Numbered from the stretch's first letter, positions 1 through 6,447 are shown. The stretch is 7,458 nt of DNA from Planctomicrobium sp. (GCA_029259835.1 JAJDEL010000563.1:1-7458), one strand, 5' to 3'. Notes: a model not told the origin generated them from the letters alone. Translations and numbers: made by a program.

Positions 1-2219
1 GTTTTGCAACAACATTCGGCAATTTCCGCATGGGACCAAGCTGGAATTTCCCTCGCCAGGAAATTCCAACACTCGGAGAAAATGCAACACAGGCCTACAG
101 CTCTCAAACACGAGTTTACCTCTGCAAACGCATTTGGCGTACATTAAGAAAATTCGGTGAAGGGGATTCCGGCGACTATTGCAAAATGGCAGCAGGTGTC
201 CTGAAACAATTCTCTGATGCTGACGGTTCGGCCCCCCGTGCAGTCGGCTGGTATCGCTGGGATTCAGAACTGCGCCGTGGTGAGACGATTACATCCCACT
301 ATGATCGATTTTCAAGATTTCTTGCCTTCAACGGAATCCTCTACACAAACAGTTCCCGGTATGAACCAGATCCTGCAGGAAATCAGTTTCGCTGCGCGTC
401 CAATTATCAACCAGGGCAACCGGCTCCCGAAGGACGCGAAGAAGCGTTTCCGAAACTTTGGGATCAGGCTCCCGAAGTCGTCGTTGAATTGTTGCTTGCG
501 AGCCAGTGTCAACCTGTCCACGCGTTTGGAATTGGCGTATTAAAAGCGAACACAGCGTTCCATAATCTCATCAAATTTGAAGCGTTGACTGCTCTACTAG
601 GTGTGAAGTATCGCATCACCACGCAGTTTGTATTCGATCTAGTTGTCAAACGTTTTGACGCCGCAAATCCGGATGCCGCATTGTTGCTAGCATTGGCGAA
701 TTGCGATCTCGACGCAGCTCGCGAACAAGCCTACCAATGGATTCATGAATGCCGCGAACGACTCATTAAACAAACCGATCTTTGGGCAAAACTCATCGTC
801 AGTCGTCAGGAGTCAACGCGACGATTCATTCGCGATGAATTACCGAATCTATTGCTGACTACAGAAGCGACACAGGTGGTGATCGGAAAAGTGCTGTCAT
901 TCCTGACGTCAGTTCAGACGGATTCCAGTGAGACAGATGCCAATGAAACAATAGAAAGTGAAATTGCTCGCGATGCCACGGAAACTCTACTCATCGCATT
1001 TCCTGATCATCTGAAAATCATTGGTGTAGATGTCATTCGAGACTTGGCTCAGCATTCGATGATGGAACTCCAACGATTTGCCGGAGAGTTGATTCTCAGG
1101 CACTCCGAATTGGCGTCTCACCCTCCTTCAGATGTTTTGAATATGCTGTTGGATTCTGAGCACGAAGCGTCCCGCAATGTTGGCGTGCGTATTATCGGTC
1201 AACTCCCGGAATCGGTCCTGTCGGAAAGCATTGACCTGTTGTTTGAACTTGCCCGCCACAAGCGTGAGGATATCCGCCAACTCATCCGGCCCGCAATTTC
1301 TAAAACCGCTCAGGGAAATTCCGAATTCGCGAGAGAGATCAGCCGACGTTTTGTTGAGGCCTTGCTTATCCCCGGCGCTCCCGAAGGAGTTCCCAGCCAT
1401 ACAGCACTCGTGCTTCGCGAAGACTTACGTGATTACTTGTCTGAGGTTACGCAGGCAACCGTTTGGGAATTGCTTTACTCTCGCTCTGCACCCGCTCAGG
1501 AAGTGGGCGGTATGCTTTTGACCTCCAACGTTGATTCCTTCTCGCTGAGCGTGGAAGAAATTACCCGACTCTGCCATCACAAGGTGCTTTCCGTCCGTGA
1601 ATCCGCGCGAACCATGTGTCAGCAGAATCTACAGCGGTTCCAAACCGATCCTGAAAACGCGGCACTGATGATCGATTCTGCCTGGGAAGACACACGCCAG
1701 TTTGCCTTCGCGTTTTTTGAAGAAAACTTCGCATCGGCAGATGCACTCTCACCAGAGGTGCTCATCAGTATTTGCGACAGTGTGCGGCCTGATGTTCAAC
1801 TCTTCGGACGGGGAATGATTACACGGCTCTTTAATGACGAACATGGGGAAGAATACCTTCTCAAACTGAGTGAACACCCCAGCGCTGGAATGCAGTTATT
1901 CGTCTCGAATCTGTTAGATCAATACGCTAACGATCCGGAAATTCTTCGCGAGCTGTCGCTGTTCTTCATCACGGTTTTGTCTCGCGTCAATAAAGGCCGA
2001 GTTGCCAAAACAAGAACTTTCGTTTTGCTTGAACGGGAAGCTATAAAAAACGAAGCTTCCGCTCGAATCGTGGCAGAAATACTGGGGCGATTATCAGCCA
2101 CGACCGCGATCATGGATCGAGGAAAAATGGTCGAGATGATGTTGCAAATTCAAGGGGATTATCCTGGCATCGAACTGCCGCTGATCGTCCAGCCATTGGA
2201 GGTACGTGGTGGAGTTTAA
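1..2219 (+). CDS. HEAT-like helical-repeat protein, 5'-truncated by the window edge
   Basis: The reading frame is open from the first complete codon at base 3. The first ATG is at 30, but the nine upstream codons read FATTFGNFR without a stop and run smoothly into the following sequence, so the true start probably lies outside the window. The visible part is about 738 residues. From the ATG at 30, the first ~190 residues hold aromatic-rich segments such as GWYRWDSE (near residue 73). The rest is a long series of amphipathic Leu/Val/Ala-rich helices that look like HEAT or armadillo repeats (for example near residues 367-390, 510-530 and 585-632). Such proteins usually act as protein-interaction scaffolds. 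No catalytic motif, signal peptide or membrane segment is visible. The stop overlaps the start of the SWIM gene, indicating translational coupling. By inference this resembles the helical-repeat/WGR partners found with SWIM proteins in MoxR/vWA clusters (E. coli yeh-type). No WGR domain is visible here, so exact function is unknown. Confidence 0.8.
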   Translation, partial: FATTFGNFRMGPSWNFPRQEIPTLGENATQAYSSQTRVYLCKRIWRTLRKFGEGDSGDYCKMAAGVLKQFSDADGSAPRAVGWYRWDSELRRGETITSHYDRFSRFLAFNGILYTNSSRYEPDPAGNQFRCASNYQPGQPAPEGREEAFPKLWDQAPEVVVELLLASQCQPVHAFGIGVLKANTAFHNLIKFEALTALLGVKYRITTQFVFDLVVKRFDAANPDAALLLALANCDLDAAREQAYQWIHECRERLIKQTDLWAKLIVSRQESTRRFIRDELPNLLLTTEATQVVIGKVLSFLTSVQTDSSETDANETIESEIARDATETLLIAFPDHLKIIGVDVIRDLAQHSMMELQRFAGELILRHSELASHPPSDVLNMLLDSEHEASRNVGVRIIGQLPESVLSESIDLLFELARHKREDIRQLIRPAISKTAQGNSEFAREISRRFVEALLIPGAPEGVPSHTALVLREDLRDYLSEVTQATVWELLYSRSAPAQEVGGMLLTSNVDSFSLSVEEITRLCHHKVLSVRESARTMCQQNLQRFQTDPENAALMIDSAWEDTRQFAFAFFEENFASADALSPEVLISICDSVRPDVQLFGRGMITRLFNDEHGEEYLLKLSEHPSAGMQLFVSNLLDQYANDPEILRELSLFFITVLSRVNKGRVAKTRTFVLLEREAIKNEASARIVAEILGRLSATTAIMDRGKMVEMMLQIQGDYPGIELPLIVQPLEVRGGV
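2198..2202 (+). promoter_or_regulatory. Shine-Dalgarno site of the SWIM gene
   Basis: GGAGG lies inside the last codons of the upstream gene. It is 3 nt before the GTG at 2206 and 6 nt before the GTG at 2209. The second spacing is closer to the usual optimum and favours the start at 2209. Its position inside the upstream coding sequence fits translational coupling of the two genes. Confidence 0.6.
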
Positions 2220-3879
2220 CTATTCATATCAACGAGACAGTCTGGTCGACAACAACTCCTCGCGAACACAGATCTCGTTCTCGCCGGACACTTTGCGGCA
2301 ATCAACTTTCTTTCGAGGTCAACTCCGACAGAAAGTCGCGTTCCGCGAGGCAATGAGTGCCTTGCACGATGTCGTGATCTCGGATCAACGCTGGCATCCC
2401 CAAGACCGGACCGAGTACAAAGCTTGGCTCGCGAATCAGGAAATTGTCGACTGGGTAGCAATTGCGCAACAGACACAGGAACTCGATGCTCAAATTGGCG
2501 AAATTCGCCAGGAACTTGATGACCTCCGCAAGTCTCGAAGAAGCAGGATGGGGCCATATAACAATGCTCAAAACAGATACTTCAAATACCTGTATCAATT
2601 TGCCAAAGACGCATGGTGGGTTCTCGACCCGGTGATCACCGTCCATCCAGACGAATTATTCTTTGAATGTTTCAGTCAGGACGAATCGAGTTACGGACGA
2701 CTGAGCCTGAATTACAATGTCTTTCAAGACGTTGGAGAGTTCTCCTGTGGAACCACCAACATTGACTACTCCGAGAATCTCTACAACGAATTCCAGAAAG
2801 TCCGCAGCTACAAAAACACCCAGTTCGAAATTGACCCCAGTGGGTTTGAAGTACAAACGGGGGCAGATGAGAGCTTCAAAGAGGTCAAAATTGACCTGCC
2901 CGACAGTTGGGTGCGAGGCTTTCTTCAGGTCAGTTCGGCGATGTCCTTGCCGATGGTGACGTTTCAGCTCGACCCGATGGATATCCACAATATCTGCTTC
3001 CATCTAAGACGGCGAAAAGAGGTGAAAGGTCCACGCTCGCTTCGCTATCAACTCAAGCCTGGGGAACCGGTGAAGATTGTGATTGATCCCTGGGGAACTG
3101 TTCTCGAATGTCCTCGTTCGATTTACACAGGAGAGAGCGAACAGGAAATCCGGGTTTGGGGACGCAGACGCATTCACATTCTCGAACGGCTGATTCCGGT
3201 CGCCAAGAGTTTCACCGTGCAGCTATTAGGTAAAGGGATGCCCTCATTCTATATGGCTGACTTGGGTGACATGACATTCACACTTGGTCTTTCCGGCTGG
3301 ACAACCAACGACTGGGCCTCCTCAGCCAACTTTGATTTACTCGCTCCGCGTGCCGATGTGGATCAACTGACGAAAGTGAAAGTCTTTGAGGCACTGTGCG
3401 AAACATGGTACGAATCTCCTGACTCACTCGCGCAGCGACTGGACCTCGACCGTTCCGTAGTTCTGAGTTCTCTGGCTTCCTGGACACAAGCCGGGCGAGC
3501 AATTTGGGATGGAAACAAACAGGTCTACCGTGTCCGTGAACTCGCGCGCGATCCGCTCCCTTTAGATCAACTGAGATTTACGAGTGATCGGGAAGAAAGT
3601 GCGACACGATTCCTGGAGGAAAAAACAGTCAAGGTGACATCCACTTTTGAAGACAACGATCAAGTGCGATCAATCGAAGGATGGGTCAAAAGCAAGAAAC
3701 GTAAATATGAACCATCGTTAAAGGTCGATGCTGACGAGCGAATTGTCGAAGCGGAATGCACTTGCAACTGGCATCGGCAAAACCGTCTGCGAATGGGACC
3801 ATGCGAGCACATATTGGCACTGCGAATGCAGTTTGTAAAACAGAATCGACCATCATGGCTACGGTCATTGATGCATTGA
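2209..3879 (+). CDS. SWIM zinc-finger domain protein
   Basis: This gene encodes 556 residues from GTG 2209, or 557 from GTG 2206. Near the C-terminus is a SWIM-type zinc motif, C517-x-C519-x12-C532-x-H534 (ECTCNW ... GPCEHILALRMQF), numbered from GTG 2209. SWIM domains bind zinc and are predicted to bind DNA or proteins. Residues ~88-115 form a charged, coiled-coil-like helix. Residues ~383-446 (KVFEALCETW ... SLAQRLDLDRSVVLSSLASW) look like a winged-helix fold, which is an inference from pattern only. The middle of the protein is rich in beta-type segments and is not recognised. No signal peptide or membrane segment is seen, so it is probably cytoplasmic. It overlaps the upstream helical-repeat gene by 11 nt and is probably in one operon with it. 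SWIM proteins paired with helical-repeat proteins are known from MoxR AAA+/vWA-type clusters, whose role is poorly defined; those partners would have to lie upstream of this window. Confidence 0.85.
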   Translation: MEFNYSYQRDSLVDNNSSRTQISFSPDTLRQSTFFRGQLRQKVAFREAMSALHDVVISDQRWHPQDRTEYKAWLANQEIVDWVAIAQQTQELDAQIGEIRQELDDLRKSRRSRMGPYNNAQNRYFKYLYQFAKDAWWVLDPVITVHPDELFFECFSQDESSYGRLSLNYNVFQDVGEFSCGTTNIDYSENLYNEFQKVRSYKNTQFEIDPSGFEVQTGADESFKEVKIDLPDSWVRGFLQVSSAMSLPMVTFQLDPMDIHNICFHLRRRKEVKGPRSLRYQLKPGEPVKIVIDPWGTVLECPRSIYTGESEQEIRVWGRRRIHILERLIPVAKSFTVQLLGKGMPSFYMADLGDMTFTLGLSGWTTNDWASSANFDLLAPRADVDQLTKVKVFEALCETWYESPDSLAQRLDLDRSVVLSSLASWTQAGRAIWDGNKQVYRVRELARDPLPLDQLRFTSDREESATRFLEEKTVKVTSTFEDNDQVRSIEGWVKSKKRKYEPSLKVDADERIVEAECTCNWHRQNRLRMGPCEHILALRMQFVKQNRPSWLRSLMH

Positions 3880-3897
3880 AAATGAGAAGTATTTATT
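3868..3897 (+). promoter_or_regulatory. Candidate promoter for the ncRNA/RT unit
   Basis: TTGATG (3868-3873) and TTTATT (3892-3897) are separated by 18 nt in a locally AT-rich stretch at the end of the SWIM gene. Transcription would start around 3904, just before the enclosing stem of ncRNA unit 1. Matches to the sigma-70 consensus are only partial (four of six in each box), and planctomycete promoters are poorly defined, so this rests mainly on position. The RNA could instead be expressed by read-through from the SWIM operon. Confidence 0.3.
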
Positions 3898-3905
3898 AAT
3901 GAATT

Positions 3906-4140
3906 TGATGCGGAGTGGGAACGAGAGTGAGCCTTGCAACCCGGGCGGCGGATCGCCGTCCATGTGATTTGGTTTAGACTGCGTCACTGGTCCACTCTTG
4001 ACTGTGCAATTCTCGAACTAGTGTCGCGTTTGCGGTGCGAATCCGTTGGATTCAAACTGCGACACTAGTTCGGAATTGCTTGAGTTGAGCGGCCCAGTCC
4101 TGAGAGCCTTTCGAAGGGAAACTCGCTCCACTCCGCATCA
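3906..4140 (+). ncRNA. Retron-like msr-msd ncRNA, unit 1
   Basis: This is a 235-nt structured unit. The enclosing stem is 13 perfect base pairs (3906-3918 with 4128-4140), analogous to retron a1/a2. After it comes an msr-like hairpin, an 8-bp stem with a GAT loop (3943-3950 with 3954-3961, including one G-U pair). A long msd-like hairpin follows. Weak basal pairings are ACTGG 3986-3990 with CCAGT 4094-4098 and possibly ACTC 3994-3997 with GAGT 4082-4085. The main stem is 4006-4032 with 4053-4079, and the tip is the small hairpin GAATCC-GTT-GGATTC (4039-4053). A candidate branching guanosine is G3931 in the AGC at 3930-3932, by analogy with known retrons; this is unproven. A T-run follows the closing stem. 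The retron assignment rests on this fold, the near-identical second copy and the retron RT starting about 290 nt downstream. Length and layout fit known msr-msd RNAs. Confidence 0.85.
4006..4079 (+). other. Variable msd-like stem of ncRNA unit 1
   Basis: The 5' arm core 4014-4027 (CGAACTAGTGTCGC) pairs perfectly over 14 bp with 4059-4072. A 7-bp lower stem with a single bulged T (4013) lies below, formed by 4006-4012 and 4073-4079. Above it, GTTTG 4028-4032 pairs with CAAAC 4053-4057, and T4058 is bulged. The core contains the palindrome ACTAGT. Eight of the 14 core pairs and one lower pair differ from unit 2, and every difference is compensated on the other arm. Confidence 0.9.
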
Positions 4141-4149
4141 GTTTTTTTT
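4141..4149 (+). terminator. T-run after ncRNA unit 1 closing stem
   Basis: G4141 followed by eight Ts comes immediately after the 3' strand of the 13-bp enclosing stem, so stem plus T-run could act as an intrinsic terminator. The stem encloses a ~200-nt structured domain rather than a short loop, so efficiency is uncertain. Some read-through would be needed if unit 2 and the RT are expressed from the promoter ahead of unit 1. Confidence 0.45.
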
Positions 4150-4175
4150 AATTCGTAACATAATGAGGTGAAACG

Positions 4176-4412
4176 ATCACATGGAGTGGAGACATGAGTG
4201 AGCCTTGCAACCCGGACGGCGGATCGCCGTCCATGTAATTTGGTTCAGACTGCGTCACTGGTCCACTCTTGACTGTGCGATTCTCGCACCCCGACGGCGT
4301 TTGCGGTGCGAATCCGTTGGATTCAAACTGCCGTCGGGGTGCGGAATCGCTTGAGTTGAGCGGCCCAGTCCTGAGAGCCTTTCGAAGGGAAACTCATTCC
4401 ACTTCATGTGAT
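4176..4412 (+). ncRNA. Retron-like msr-msd ncRNA, unit 2
   Basis: This is a 237-nt unit with the same fold as unit 1. The enclosing stem 4176-4189 pairs with 4399-4412 over 14 bp including one G-U, and ATGAGT 4194-4199 can extend it with ACTCAT 4392-4397. The msr-like hairpin is 4214-4221 with 4225-4232 and a GAT loop, all Watson-Crick here because A4216 replaces the G of the G-U pair in unit 1. The long hairpin has its main stem at 4277-4303 with 4324-4350 and the same GAATCC-GTT-GGATTC tip (4310-4324). The candidate branching guanosine equivalent to unit 1 is G4202. The closing arm ends 19 nt before the preferred RT start, the usual place for a retron RNA. The enclosing stem differs from unit 1 in its outer bases but stays paired, which would keep each unit folding on itself. 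Confidence 0.87.
4277..4350 (+). other. Variable msd-like stem of ncRNA unit 2
   Basis: The 5' core 4285-4298 (CGCACCCCGACGGC) pairs perfectly over 14 bp with 4330-4343. The lower stem 4277-4283 pairs with 4344-4350, with T4284 bulged. GTTTG 4299-4303 pairs with CAAAC 4324-4328, and T4329 is bulged as in unit 1. The core is 12/14 G or C against 8/14 in unit 1, so the two stems differ in both sequence and composition within the same scaffold. Confidence 0.9.
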
Positions 4413-4423
4413 TTTTAATTTTT
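4412..4423 (+). terminator. T-rich tract after ncRNA unit 2 closing stem
   Basis: T4412-4416, AA, then T4419-4423 follows the enclosing stem, parallel to the T-run after unit 1. It may act as a weak terminator or attenuator between the ncRNA and the RT gene, so that RNA is made in excess over RT. The interrupted tract and the absence of another clear promoter before the RT suggest partial read-through. This is inference. Confidence 0.35.
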
Positions 4424-4431
4424 GGATATCC

Positions 4432-5952
4432 ATGGCCAGTCGACAGGAACTTTACGATCGGATCAGAGAGACTTCTCGCAACGAGGTCATTCTCGAAGAG
4501 ATGATTCGCCTCGGATTTTGGCCTCGCGATGAGGCAGCCCCTCATAATCCGGCTACTGAAATACGCAGGGAAGGAGAACTGACGCGGCAGCTTCAGGAAC
4601 TCGCAACTCAAAACCGAAGACTGAAAGACATTGAGAGACAGAAGCGCGCGGCTCGCAAGAAGCGAATGCAAGAGTCTCGGCAGAAACAAAAAGAAAACAA
4701 AGAACGCCGACTGCAGGAGCGCGAAGAGCGATCTGTTGCATGGCAGGAGAAAAAGAAAACCGAGATCGTCTACCTGGGAGAAGAGGTCTCGACCTCGCTC
4801 AATCAACAAACCAGCGATGTCAGCAGGCTCTCCGATTCAGGTCTGCCAAACTTCGCCAACATTGAAGCCCTGGCAAACGCCATGGGCATACATGTCGGAG
4901 AACTACGCTTCCTCTCTTATAACCGCAGGACAGCACAAGTCAGTCATTACCGACGATTTGGCCTCCGCAAGAAAACAGGTGGCATTCGCAAAATCTCCGC
5001 TCCCATGCCAAGGCTCAAGCGCGCACAGGAATGGATCTTAGCCAACATTCTGGAGTTGATCCCACTACACGATGCCGCACATGGCTTCCGACGCGGGCGT
5101 TCGATAGTGACGAACGCTCGCCCGCATGTCGGACAGGATGTTGTCATCAACATGGATCTCGAAGACTTCTTTCCAACGGTGACGTTCCCCAGAATTCGAG
5201 GCGTTTTTCGAAAAATGGGCTACTCTGGTCAGCTTTCAACAGTATTAGCATTAATTTGCTCGGAGCCTGAGACCGAAGAAGTTCATCTTGATGGGCGAAC
5301 TTTCTTTGTCGCCAAGACTGACCGTCGACTCCCTCAGGGTGCTCCCACAAGCCCAGCACTGACCAACATCATTTGTCGCGGACTCGATGCTCGCCTGACT
5401 GGTCTCGCTCAGCGATTCGGCTTCACTTACACCCGTTACGCAGATGACATGACCTTCTCTGGATCAGGGCCAGCTTTACAAAATATCGGACGCGTTCTCA
5501 GGCAGGCGAACTACATCATTGAACAGGAAGATTTCAAAGTTCACCCAAAGAAAACACGAGTCTTCCGCAAATCGAGTCGTCAGGAAGTGACGGGGCTGGT
5601 CGTTAACGAACGCTTAGGTGTCAATCGAGAACTTCTGAGGCGGTTTCGCGCCCTGCTGTTTCAGATCGATAGAGATGGACCTGCCAACAAACACTGGGGA
5701 CATTCAAGCGATGTGATGACATCTATTGAAGGTTTCGCCAATTTTGTGGTGATGGTCAACCCGGAGCAAGGACGTCTCTTCCAGGAAACCGTTCGGACCT
5801 TACACTCCGAGCATGGACGAGGTGAGAAGCGTTACGAGCAGCGAGTCAAGTGGGTAGAAAAGCCCACTGTAGTACCAAGTGTTTCTACCAAACCTTTGGT
5901 TGAATCCTCTCCGCCCATGTCTAAGAAAAAACCCTGGTGGAAATTCTGGTAG
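4432..5952 (+). CDS. Retron-type reverse transcriptase with N-terminal extension
   Basis: The gene encodes 506 residues from ATG 4432. An in-frame ATG at 4408 lies inside the closing stem of ncRNA unit 2 and would add only MIFNFWIS, so 4432 is preferred; no clear Shine-Dalgarno precedes either. Retron hallmarks are NAxxH (NARPH, 228-232), the motif A aspartate in NMDLEDFF (D242), LPQGAPTSP (300-308), catalytic YADD (336-339) and VTG (386-388). Known retron RTs copy part of the adjacent RNA from the 2'-OH of a guanosine, giving branched msDNA. Residues 1-40 (ELYDRIRETSRNEVILEEMIRLGFW) form a separate small domain of unknown role. Residues ~45-115 are a highly charged, coiled-coil-like helix rich in Arg, Lys, Glu and Gln. 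The RT fold begins near 140. The protein ends in a basic, tryptophan-rich tail, KKKPWWKFW. No maturase or endonuclease domain is seen, arguing against a group II intron. At 506 residues it is longer than compact retron RTs of about 300-350 residues. No obvious effector gene adjoins it. Confidence 0.95.
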   Translation: MASRQELYDRIRETSRNEVILEEMIRLGFWPRDEAAPHNPATEIRREGELTRQLQELATQNRRLKDIERQKRAARKKRMQESRQKQKENKERRLQEREERSVAWQEKKKTEIVYLGEEVSTSLNQQTSDVSRLSDSGLPNFANIEALANAMGIHVGELRFLSYNRRTAQVSHYRRFGLRKKTGGIRKISAPMPRLKRAQEWILANILELIPLHDAAHGFRRGRSIVTNARPHVGQDVVINMDLEDFFPTVTFPRIRGVFRKMGYSGQLSTVLALICSEPETEEVHLDGRTFFVAKTDRRLPQGAPTSPALTNIICRGLDARLTGLAQRFGFTYTRYADDMTFSGSGPALQNIGRVLRQANYIIEQEDFKVHPKKTRVFRKSSRQEVTGLVVNERLGVNRELLRRFRALLFQIDRDGPANKHWGHSSDVMTSIEGFANFVVMVNPEQGRLFQETVRTLHSEHGRGEKRYEQRVKWVEKPTVVPSVSTKPLVESSPPMSKKKPWWKFW

Positions 5953-6444
5953 CAGGTTCGAGCGCGAGTGTAAGGTTTCGCAGTTTGCATTGAGAGGATT
6001 TGTGCGACAGAAAAATGGTTCCTGCGCTGTTTACAGTTGAATAGCAGCAATGACAAAGATTGATACTTCACTTCTCCCTGCGATGTTCGATCTGAATTCC
6101 TCCTGCGCAAGAGTGTTCAAGGTTTTTGTGTCGGGCGGTTGTCTACGAAATTAGAATTTCACGTTATTCGTGATTCTCTCAGCCTCTCACCCCGGGTCAT
6201 TATAAGAAAACGAGCCTCAAAAAAGTAGCACGTCAGGATGGATCTGTAGAGTGGGGATCAGGGAATGCAATCCACGTATGAAGTGTAGATCTCAGCCAAA
6301 ATCAGATTGATGACTAGAGTAAATCGAAAGTTCTAACGATGTCCGATTGCAGACATCTTTTGATAAATTGAAAATTATTTGCGAATTCATTCAACGAATC
6401 ACCTGCTTCTGGCAAACTAAGAGTGTGCCAATGGGAGATGTGAC
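5953..6444 (+). other. Intergenic region without a convincing gene
   Basis: No coding sequence with family resemblance was found here on either strand. A 34-codon ORF (6050-6154) lacks a ribosome binding site. A weak hairpin, GATGTC 6338-6343 with GACATC 6352-6357 and an 8-nt loop followed by TTTT (6358-6361), could be a minor terminator or a regulatory element ahead of the sigma gene. No clear intrinsic terminator directly follows the RT stop and no further copy of the ncRNA repeat was seen. The promoter of the sigma gene should lie in the last part of the region but could not be pinned down. Confidence 0.5.
6433..6437 (+). promoter_or_regulatory. Shine-Dalgarno site of the ECF sigma gene
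   Basis: GGGAG lies 10 nt before GTG 6448 and 7 nt before TTG 6445. The frame is closed upstream by a TAA at 6418-6420, and no ATG occurs in frame before 6481. The site therefore supports a non-ATG start at 6445 or 6448. Confidence 0.5.
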
Positions 6445-6447
6445 TTG

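Larger units (their letters stand above)
3925..4395 (+). repeat. Two-copy tandem direct repeat (200-nt core, 271-nt period)
   Basis: Bases 3925-4124 align without gaps to 4196-4395. There are 21 differences in 200 nt. Three lie in 159 nt of framework (3945/4216, 3966/4237, 3975/4246) and 18 lie in 41 nt of the long-stem arms (4008-4027 and 4059-4079). The loop with its flanks (4028-4058) and the last 45 nt (4080-4124) are identical between copies. The repeat spans both ncRNA units and is not a CRISPR or a protein-coding repeat. Confidence 0.95.

Noticed and set aside
3925..4395. CRISPR array
   Set aside because: Only two copies, 200-nt units, and variation falls in paired arms rather than in spacers between identical short repeats.
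3906..4412. Pair of MITE-like mobile elements, since each unit has terminal inverted sequences
   Set aside because: The ends differ between units, no target-site duplication is visible, internal structure is that of an RNA, and both sit directly before a retron RT.
4408..4431. RT start at ATG 4408
   Set aside because: It lies within the closing arm of ncRNA unit 2 and adds an implausible hydrophobic MIFNFWIS; ATG 4432 gives a family-like N-terminus.
4255..4809. Reverse-strand ORF of 184 residues
   Set aside because: It is antisense to ncRNA unit 2 and the RT N-terminus, has low-complexity composition and matches no recognisable family; it is a shadow of the RT frame.
3925..5952. Diversity-generating retroelement (template/variable repeat plus RT)
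   Set aside because: Changes are not adenine-specific, neither repeat lies in a protein gene, and the RT carries the retron motifs NAxxH and VTG.
4432..5952. Group II intron reverse transcriptase
   Set aside because: No maturase or HNH domain after the RT fold and no intron domain V/VI structure recognised; retron motifs are present.
6050..6154. Small ORF of 34 residues (MTKIDTSLLPAMFDLNSS...) after the RT, as a possible toxin or effector
   Set aside because: No ribosome binding site, no recognisable motif or membrane segment, and a length expected by chance.
6338..6361. Intrinsic terminator upstream of the sigma gene
   Set aside because: Only a 6-bp AT-containing stem with an 8-nt loop and four Ts; too weak to call as a separate feature.
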